From: Deltaproteobacteria bacterium | GTDB taxonomy: Bacteria; UBA10199; JACPAL01 | Assembly: GCA_016180845.1 (NCBI GenBank) | Contig: JACPAK010000002.1 | Span: forward strand, 248,001 to 312,000 | DNA: 64,000 bases | Direction: 5' to 3' | Shown here: positions 58,925-64,000 of the stretch, in pieces | How the letters are laid out: the number at the start of each line of letters is the position of its first letter | Numbering within the stretch: the first letter of the stretch is position 1 | Position numbers and translations under genes: made by a program | Notes under the pieces: generated by a model | What the model was told of the DNA's origin: nothing | Databases searched by the model: none | The model's input: only the letters and a program-made list of their open reading frames with translations

Positions 58925-60918
58925 AACTGCCCATCCGAAAGATATGTATAATCGGAGAGTGCCTTCCGATACTCATCAATCCAAGACATTCCGACGGAGG
59001 GCCGAAGACGATCCTCTTTGATCGCATCATCGATTAATTTCTTGAAATTTCGTGCCAGATCATTGGTGTCGTACTGCGTGTTGTGGAGGACCTGATCGAT
59101 TGTAGAACCTGGAATCACCTCTTCTAGATAGAACCCTCCTTCTTCCTCGGGATCAAAAAAGACATGCACTTCATTCGTTCGCCCGAAGAGGTTATGCTGA
59201 TCCCCCATGATATCCTGATAGGCCCCGATCAGGAAAATCCCGAGATAGTAAGGCTCTTTTTTAATCTTGTGGACCGGAAGAAATCGTTTTGAATCCTGGA
59301 GATCAATAAACTCATCAATCACCCCTTCTGAGTCACAGGTAATATCGACAAGCTTGGCACGATGTTTTGGTTCTTCATTCAAACGGTGAATCGGGATAAT
59401 CGGAAAAACCTGCCCGATCGCCCAATTATCCATGACCGACTGAAAAATAGAAAAGTTACAAATATACTGATCACTGAGTTTTTCACTGAGCTCTACGATC
59501 TCTTTGGGAACCCTTCCATTATTCATGAATCGATTCACGATCTGCTCGGCGATCTGCCAATAAAGATAGTCAACCTTCGCTTTTGTCACGAGATCGAGCA
59601 TGCCGACATCAAAAAGCCGATAAGACTCCTCACGGATCTGCTGCAAGGCATGATAGACCTCGATCAGTTTCTTTTTATAAGGCAACTGCTTCTTGAGGGC
59701 GACGATGTCTCGAATGATCTTGTGTTCCTTTTCGAGATCCTGAATTTCCATAAACTTCGAACGCTGGCTTTTTTCGACATTGCCAAAGGCCTCGACGACA
59801 AGAACCGTATGGTGGGCCACTGTGGCCCGTCCACTTTCTGAAACAATAATCGGCTGAGGAACCTTCTCCTGATCACAGATATCTTTTACGTTATAGACGA
59901 TCGTGCTTGCATACTCATCGAGCGTATAATTTGTTGAGGAGGAGTTTGTCGTCCCTGTCCCGTCATAGTCGACCCCGAGTCCCCCACCAACATCGAGATA
60001 CTCAAGCTTCGCCCCCAGCTGGACGAACTTTGCATAATAACGAGCCGCTTCACGGACCGCCTGTTTGATATGCATAATATTCGGTACCTGAGATCCGATA
60101 TGAAAATGGACCATTTTGAGGCAATGTTCCAATTTGTTTTCGACGAGAGTTTCCCAGGCATCCAACGCCTCTGAGGCGCTGAGGCCAAATTTGGCTGTTT
60201 CTCCGGAGGAGGTTGCCCATTTTCCGGAGCTCTTGCTTATCAAGCGAAGACGGATTCCGAGGACAGGTTCAATCTCGAGCTCCTTGGCGATTTTCACAAT
60301 CCTCTCAACCTCATCTGCCTTTTCAACAACAAGGATAATCGACCTCCCAACTTTCTGCCCCATCAGGGCAAGCCGGATGAAATGATTGTCCTTGTAGCCG
60401 TTACAAACAATGAGACTGTCCGGGATGTCGTTGATCGCCAGCGCAGCAACAAGCTCCGGTTTGCTACCGACTTCAAGTCCATGATGAAACTCACGGCCGA
60501 CATCCAGAATCTCCTCAACAACCTCGCGAAGCTGATTGACCTTGATCGGGAAGACGCCTCGAAAGGTTCCCTTATAATCCTGATCGAGAATCGCGCTTTG
60601 AAAAGCGAGATTGATCGCCCGAACACGGTGACGCAGGAGGTCTTGGAAACGGATCTGAAGGGGAAAGTTCATTCCCCTCTTCTTCGCCTCACGGACGACA
60701 TCCATAATCGAAAGCCGCGCCTCTTCGAGAGGGACAGGAATACAGACAACCTCGCCTTGATCGTTAATAGAGAAGTGGCCGGATCCCCAACTATCGATAT
60801 TGTACAAACGAATAGCCTCTTCGCGCGTCCATTCCTTTTCCTTAGAAGGGATCTTGACTGGCTGGACATTGTCGCGAACTTCACTCGGCGGAAGTTCTTT
60901 CAAAGTGGCGTGAGACAT
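58921..60918 (-). CDS. speA: Biosynthetic arginine decarboxylase
   Basis: 665 residues, the length of SpeA-type enzymes. Decarboxylates arginine to agmatine with PLP. PLP Lys in FPIKVNQLREVV, HFHIGSQVPN, VSESGRATVAHHT, and GGGLGVDYDGTGT. The N-terminal segment (EAIRLYNIDSWGSGHFSIN) is typical. It has its own sigma70-like promoter. Transcribed convergently with aguA. Confidence 0.97.
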   Translation of the reverse strand: MSHATLKELPPSEVRDNVQPVKIPSKEKEWTREEAIRLYNIDSWGSGHFSINDQGEVVCIPVPLEEARLSIMDVVREAKKRGMNFPLQIRFQDLLRHRVRAINLAFQSAILDQDYKGTFRGVFPIKVNQLREVVEEILDVGREFHHGLEVGSKPELVAALAINDIPDSLIVCNGYKDNHFIRLALMGQKVGRSIILVVEKADEVERIVKIAKELEIEPVLGIRLRLISKSSGKWATSSGETAKFGLSASEALDAWETLVENKLEHCLKMVHFHIGSQVPNIMHIKQAVREAARYYAKFVQLGAKLEYLDVGGGLGVDYDGTGTTNSSSTNYTLDEYASTIVYNVKDICDQEKVPQPIIVSESGRATVAHHTVLVVEAFGNVEKSQRSKFMEIQDLEKEHKIIRDIVALKKQLPYKKKLIEVYHALQQIREESYRLFDVGMLDLVTKAKVDYLYWQIAEQIVNRFMNNGRVPKEIVELSEKLSDQYICNFSIFQSVMDNWAIGQVFPIIPIHRLNEEPKHRAKLVDITCDSEGVIDEFIDLQDSKRFLPVHKIKKEPYYLGIFLIGAYQDIMGDQHNLFGRTNEVHVFFDPEEEGGFYLEEVIPGSTIDQVLHNTQYDTNDLARNFKKLIDDAIKEDRLRPSVGMSWIDEYRKALSDYTYLSDGQF

Positions 60919-60934
60919 TGATAAATCTGATGTG

Positions 60935-60964
60935 ATTATAAAGGAAATTTTTCCATTGCGTCAA
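60935..60964 (-). promoter_or_regulatory. Promoter of speA
   Basis: Minus strand TTGACG (60959-60964), 18-bp spacer, consensus TATAAT (60935-60940), then 16 nt to the ATG. The leader is too short for a regulatory structure. Confidence 0.6.
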
Positions 60965-61665
60965 ACCTTTTTTGATTTTTGTTCAAGAGAAAATATTTTT
61001 TCGATCTTTTTGAAGGCATTTTTGTCCAAGGCGAATGAGATACTCTGGGCAAAGACATTCAAAATGGCGACGGCATTGGCCACTGCATCCTGTTCGAGGA
61101 CGCTCGTCAGCCGCTCACTGAACGCCTTGTTCACGATTTCAATCTCGTCATAGATTTTCTCAAGCCCCTTGAGATCCCAATCGGGTTCTTTTTTGTTCCG
61201 ATATTGGATAAACTGGGACAAGAGGTACATCGAGAGGACGCGATATTGAGTTTCCTCAAGACTCGCAAATGGAAGATGAAAACGAACCATCGGTTTCAGA
61301 CTTCCGAGAACAGGACAGCCACTCGTTACCATATAGATCCCCATCAAAGAACTGATCCCCTTCTGCAGAGACGCCTGTTTGAAGTAGCCTCTTTCAGCCG
61401 TTTCAATTCTGATCTCCGCCTCTTCGAAAGAAAGGCAATCTTTGAAGGATTGAATCAGATCGGAGAGATTTAAGGCGACGGGACAATAAGGAGACCGAAC
61501 TTCGGACAACGGACAGTTTGGGCACTGATGAAAACCCAGACGTGTCCACTCGGGTGGTTTCTCTCTCTGAGGGTTAATTAAATCGAGAGTCTCCTCATCG
61601 AGTGAAACAACGAACTCCTTTTTCGAGCCGTCCTTGAATTGAAAGAGGTATCGAAACCGAATCAC
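60961..61665 (-). CDS. Conserved protein with a four-Cys cluster, unknown
   Basis: 234 residues. A CPNCPL motif (about 48-53) followed by SPYCPVAL (about 59-66) could hold a metal or Fe-S group; the rest is mostly helical. It resembles a small family of bacterial proteins of unknown function (possibly DUF6901), from memory and not confirmed. Starts 2 nt after the SWIB gene, so the two are cotranscribed. Confidence 0.75.
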   Translation of the reverse strand: MIRFRYLFQFKDGSKKEFVVSLDEETLDLINPQREKPPEWTRLGFHQCPNCPLSEVRSPYCPVALNLSDLIQSFKDCLSFEEAEIRIETAERGYFKQASLQKGISSLMGIYMVTSGCPVLGSLKPMVRFHLPFASLEETQYRVLSMYLLSQFIQYRNKKEPDWDLKGLEKIYDEIEIVNKAFSERLTSVLEQDAVANAVAILNVFAQSISFALDKNAFKKIEKIFSLEQKSKKV

Positions 61666-61667
61666 TC

Positions 61668-61919
61668 TTACTTCAGATGAGCTGAAACAAGCTTCGTCAT
61701 TTCAAACATATTGACCTGTTTCTTGCCGTTGAAGACCTTCTTCAATTTGTCATCGGCATTGATGCACCGTCTGTTTTTTGCATCCTGAAGCTTGTTCTTC
61801 TTGATGTAGACCCAAAGTTTTTTGACAACTTCGGTTCGTGGGATTGCTTTGGAACCAACAACCTCAGCAAGGGCTGCATCGGGTGTGAGTGGTTTCATGA
61901 ACGCCTTGTTTGCTGGCAT
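61668..61919 (-). CDS. SWIB/MDM2-domain protein
   Basis: 83 residues: FMKPLTPDAALAEVVGS, RTEVVKKLWVYIKKNKLQD, and a FNGKKQVNMFEMTKLV end are a full SWIB domain. In eukaryotes SWIB is part of chromatin remodellers; in bacteria its role is poorly known, with DNA or chromosome condensation proposed. ATG 61919 is chosen for its AAGGAGG site; a long upstream extension in frame is a tRNA shadow. The ribosome site is in a hairpin. Confidence 0.9.
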   Translation of the reverse strand: MPANKAFMKPLTPDAALAEVVGSKAIPRTEVVKKLWVYIKKNKLQDAKNRRCINADDKLKKVFNGKKQVNMFEMTKLVSAHLK

Positions 61920-61923
61920 AATG

Positions 61924-61942
61924 CCTCCTTGTTTGTAGGAGG
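61924..61942 (-). promoter_or_regulatory. Hairpin sequestering the SWIB ribosome-binding site
   Basis: Minus strand CCTCCT, 7-nt loop, AGGAGG. The 3' arm is the Shine-Dalgarno of the SWIB gene, so the folded leader would block translation. Possible thermosensor or protein-controlled switch; this is inference. Confidence 0.5.
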
Positions 61943-62106
61943 GATCTTCTGCCTTAAAAATAAAATTAACACAATGTTTTTTTAATGCGCTCGTGTCGGC
62001 TTCAAATCCCACCACGGGAATCGTAAATAATGAAAGTACCTCTTGCGGGGGATGATAGGAGCGAAGCCTATGAAATTGGATTGATGGGCAACAGGAAACA
62101 GAGAGT

Positions 62107-62130
62107 GCCTTCCGCCCGAAGGCGGAAGGC
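62107..62130 (-). terminator. Hairpin downstream of the initiator tRNA, probable terminator
   Basis: Perfect 10-bp stem GCCTTCCGCC/GGCGGAAGGC with a TTCG loop on the minus strand, 20 nt past the tRNA. The following T content is weak (ACTCTCTGTTTCC), so termination may be partial. Confidence 0.65.
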
Positions 62131-62149
62131 CTGTACTCACTGTTGGATG

Positions 62150-62223
62150 TAGCGGGGGTGGGATTTGAACCCACGACCTCCGGGTTATGAGCCCGGCGAG
62201 CTACCGGACTGCTCCACCCCGCA
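62150..62223 (-). tRNA. Initiator tRNA-fMet (CAT)
   Basis: Full cloverleaf of 74 nt without encoded CCA: anticodon loop CTCATAA, T-loop TTCAAAT. Initiator marks are the three G-C pairs of the anticodon stem (CCGGG/CCCGG), the A11-T24 D-stem pair and an unpaired 1:72 position, here T1 with T72 rather than the common C1/A72. Own promoter upstream. Confidence 0.95.
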
Positions 62224-62279
62224 GGGGAAGGGGTTTGGGCCCCCTCATCTTCGGTGTGGATTTTTTTAGTCGCTACGTG

Positions 62280-62308
62280 CTCTTACGCAGGGAAGTTCCC
62301 CTTGTCAA
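62280..62308 (-). promoter_or_regulatory. Promoter of the initiator tRNA
   Basis: Minus strand consensus TTGACA (62303-62308), 17-bp spacer, TAAGAG (62280-62285), about 57 nt before the mature tRNA. A G-run/C-run fold (GGGG, CCCAAA, CCCC) lies between. The 196-nt gap to the next gene also holds the inverted repeat CGTACC/GGTACG (62321-62339). Confidence 0.65.
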
Positions 62309-62419
62309 GCCGAGGTTCCCCGTACCCTCCTAAGGTACGAAAAATTCTCTCTCAATGATGCTTTTTTAGCACCGTTTATTACCTATGGATCGATAAGTAA
62401 AATCAGAGGAGATCATTTT

Positions 62420-63082
62420 ATGACCACTCGACCCCTTGTTAGTGCCGACAGTCAGTTTGCGGAGTATCATGATGCTTGGATGACGTTCGCTCAAGGATTT
62501 GAACGTCGCCCAGGCGATCCTGCTCTCGCCGAGCTACTCGCGCCGCGGATAGTTCAGGCTGAGTTTTCAAGAGTTTATGCAGATGGGTTGAGCGCACTAC
62601 ATAAAATAAGATACCTTCATCCAGGCTATTTTCAAACATCATCATACGCTGCGACCCGTGCAAACGAACTGTGTGGATTGGCACTTCATCTGGACGCATT
62701 AGAATATAGACTCCACCTCTACGGAAAGGTTTGTGAGGGAGGGGTGCGTAACAGCGCATCGACTTATTTCACACCATTTGGTGTCTACAGACGGAGTCTT
62801 GAAGAGGCCCGCTCTGAAATAAATAGCGCTTATACCGCTTTGGAGTCGTTTGTTGGCCAAACGATGGAGAGGCATTATCAGGGTACGGCACAAACGATGG
62901 TTGGTGGTGCTGCTGGAGTTGTCAGTCCAGCCCCTGCTGCGCGCATATCGCTAGGTCAATTAATGATGATTGCAGCCGGGGTTATCTTAGTAGCTGGTAT
63001 TGTGAGTGCCTGTATTATTATTTACAACAATTGCGAGTCTGCTACCGATACCGGCGGCGGTGGTGGATCAGGCCACGATTAG
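62420..63082 (+). CDS. Tail-anchored protein, unknown
   Basis: 220 residues. Helical soluble domain (about 1-160, FAEYHDAWMTFAQGF) followed by one transmembrane segment near the C-terminus (about 175-200, LMMIAAGVILVAGIVS) and a short Cys/Gly-rich tail ending GGGGGSGHD. Not recognised. AGAGGAG ribosome site 8 nt before the ATG. Its stop interlocks with that of scpB (TTAG). Confidence 0.65.
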   Translation: MTTRPLVSADSQFAEYHDAWMTFAQGFERRPGDPALAELLAPRIVQAEFSRVYADGLSALHKIRYLHPGYFQTSSYAATRANELCGLALHLDALEYRLHLYGKVCEGGVRNSASTYFTPFGVYRRSLEEARSEINSAYTALESFVGQTMERHYQGTAQTMVGGAAGVVSPAPAARISLGQLMMIAAGVILVAGIVSACIIIYNNCESATDTGGGGGSGHD

Positions 63083-63816
63083 GGAGTCTCCTCCCCCTCT
63101 TCAGACTCGAGCACCTCTTTTTCGACGCTCTTTAGGTCTTCCAGACTTTTCTCAAGCCCGCCAAGGATCTCACGATCTTTTTCGTCCAGATCAGAAAAAT
63201 CGACAGGGAGGGCAGTCAGATCAGAAAGATCCAACCGCTCCGGTTTCTTCTCTGTTTCGGACAGCGCCTGGACCTTCGCCTCAAGCTCGGCGAGGGGTGG
63301 GAGGTCATTCAGATCTTTGAGTTCAAACAACTCCAAAAATTCCCTCGACGTTGCGTAAAGGAGCGGTCTTCCCGCCTCCTCTTTTCGCCCGACAATCCGG
63401 ATCAATTTCTTTTCCATCAAGGCCTTGAGGACGCCTGAGCTATCAACCCCTCGGAGATCCTCAATTGCATTTCGCGTAATCGGCTGACGGTAGGCAATCA
63501 GCGCCAAGGTCTCGACAGCGGGTGTTGAAAGCCTCTGGGGCTTTGAAGGAAAAAGGAGTGAAAGCCAAGGGGCAAGCTCCGGCCTTGTGCGAAATTCAAA
63601 CCCACCGGCAATGGGGACAAGGCGCAATCCCCCTCCCCTTTCCTCCCACTCTCGTGCCAGCAATTCGAGGGCCTCTTCGATCTCAGGTCGTCGACCCGGG
63701 ATCCTTAGGGGGGCATTGCTCAGGATCTCGTCAATTTCCTTCACTGTGAGAGGACGACCTGCCATAAAGAGCAACGCTTCAATGATATTTTTGAGATTCA
63801 TAAGAGTTTCACTCAT
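63079..63816 (-). CDS. scpB: Segregation and condensation protein B
   Basis: 245 residues. Partner of SMC and ScpA in chromosome condensation. Winged-helix pair: NLKNIIEALLFMAGRPLTV, TPAVETLALIAYRQPITR and DLRGVDSSGVLKALMEK are diagnostic. The C-terminal tail (about 195-245) is strongly acidic and longer than in short forms. Overlaps the scpA end as ATGA. Confidence 0.95.
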   Translation of the reverse strand: MSETLMNLKNIIEALLFMAGRPLTVKEIDEILSNAPLRIPGRRPEIEEALELLAREWEERGGGLRLVPIAGGFEFRTRPELAPWLSLLFPSKPQRLSTPAVETLALIAYRQPITRNAIEDLRGVDSSGVLKALMEKKLIRIVGRKEEAGRPLLYATSREFLELFELKDLNDLPPLAELEAKVQALSETEKKPERLDLSDLTALPVDFSDLDEKDREILGGLEKSLEDLKSVEKEVLESEEGEETP

Positions 63817-64000
63817 AATGTTTCCTGATCTCCTTCCGTTTCATTTTTTTCAGATACAAGAGGGCAGACGACAATCACACCACAGGTCATTTCCTGGACA
63901 ATACGGATCAATTTTTGACGTGCCATTTCCAGGATCGCGAGAAATGTAACGATCAGCTCTGTCCGAGATCGATCCTCCTGAAACAGCGCCTCGAAAAGAA
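63813..64000 (-). CDS. scpA: Segregation and condensation protein A, C-terminal part
   Basis: The window ends inside this gene; the last 61 codons are present and read FEALFQEDRSRTELIVTFL, then AILEMARQKLIRIVQE to a TGA overlapping the scpB start. The pattern and scpB linkage identify the ScpA winged-helix C-terminus that binds SMC. The 5' part lies beyond 64000. Confidence 0.85.
   Translation of the reverse strand, partial: LFEALFQEDRSRTELIVTFLAILEMARQKLIRIVQEMTCGVIVVCPLVSEKNETEGDQETL

Noticed and set aside
62005-62027. T-arm-like sequence TTCAAATCCCACC suggesting a second tRNA
   Set aside because: No matching T-stem or acceptor arm around it; a chance match or decayed fragment at most.
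61920-62174. 85-residue N-terminal extension of the SWIB protein (GSNPTPATS)
   Set aside because: It translates the T-arm of the initiator tRNA and its terminator; a good ribosome site supports the short start at 61919.
1-64000. CRISPR arrays, insertion sequences, prophage or replication origin
   Set aside because: No regularly spaced repeats, transposase or integrase motifs, or DnaA-box cluster were noticed; repeats present are the scattered palindromes and one 17-bp pair.

Overview
The window reads as bacterial chromosome from a Gram-negative organism. The signs are a two-membrane envelope (OmpA-family protein, lipoprotein, SPOR protein, squalene-hopene cyclase), dense gene packing and roughly even base composition. 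A myxobacterial-style Ser/Thr kinase with a PEGA-like tail, biosynthetic SpeA/AguA/AguB, an aroA-rpsA-ihfB block and many lineage-specific proteins point towards a deltaproteobacterial or Bdellovibrionota-like lineage. That placement is inference; no marker here settles it.

Layout. 1-5.1 kb (minus): a PIN-toxin/Phd-antitoxin pair and a four-gene acyl-CoA operon (dehydrogenase, carboxyltransferase, beta-keto acid cleavage enzyme, enoyl-CoA hydratase). 5.1-9.4 kb: two large unrecognised proteins. 9.4-9.9 kb: RelE/RHH toxin-antitoxin. 10-19.2 kb: lysC-cimA, an OmpA-family protein, recG, an orphan histidine kinase and a trans-sulfuration PLP enzyme. 19.1-22.6 kb: ygfZ-like gene, a large lipoprotein with a strong terminator, and a small membrane protein. 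22.6-30.2 kb: pheA-tyrA-aroA-rpsA-sppA-ihfB-glpX and two small genes. 30.2-33.7 kb (minus): vWA protein, squalene-hopene cyclase and a small protein. 33.8-42.9 kb: kinase, an M16 peptidase pair, argS, SPOR protein, RHH protein, lepA, lepB. 42.9-45.9 kb (minus): membrane protein, tandem-ACT protein, DUF4399-like protein and a secreted M11-like metallopeptidase. 45.9-47.4 kb: a HigB-type toxin, a decayed antitoxin and an orphan gene, bracketed by a 17-bp direct repeat. 47.4-55.3 kb: pyrB-pyrC-carA-ilvA-carB. 55.3-60.9 kb: polyamine genes aguB, aguA and speA with two orphan genes. 61-64 kb: a cysteine-containing protein, SWIB protein, initiator tRNA, a tail-anchored orphan, scpB and the 3' end of scpA.

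Together the genes cover amino-acid synthesis (Asp family, Ile by citramalate and by threonine deamination, Phe/Tyr/chorismate), pyrimidine synthesis, putrescine from arginine, translation, membrane-protein processing, chromosome segregation and acyl-CoA breakdown.

Two cross-cutting signals stand out. First, short palindromic repeats of several families sit in frame inside shc (three copies), carA, carB, ygfZ and the vWA gene; most fall in linkers. Second, many operon-first genes have a sigma70-like -10 box only 6-10 nt before the start codon and no Shine-Dalgarno, which suggests frequent leaderless transcription, while internal genes use ordinary ribosome sites. No CRISPR array, prophage, insertion sequence or rRNA was seen.
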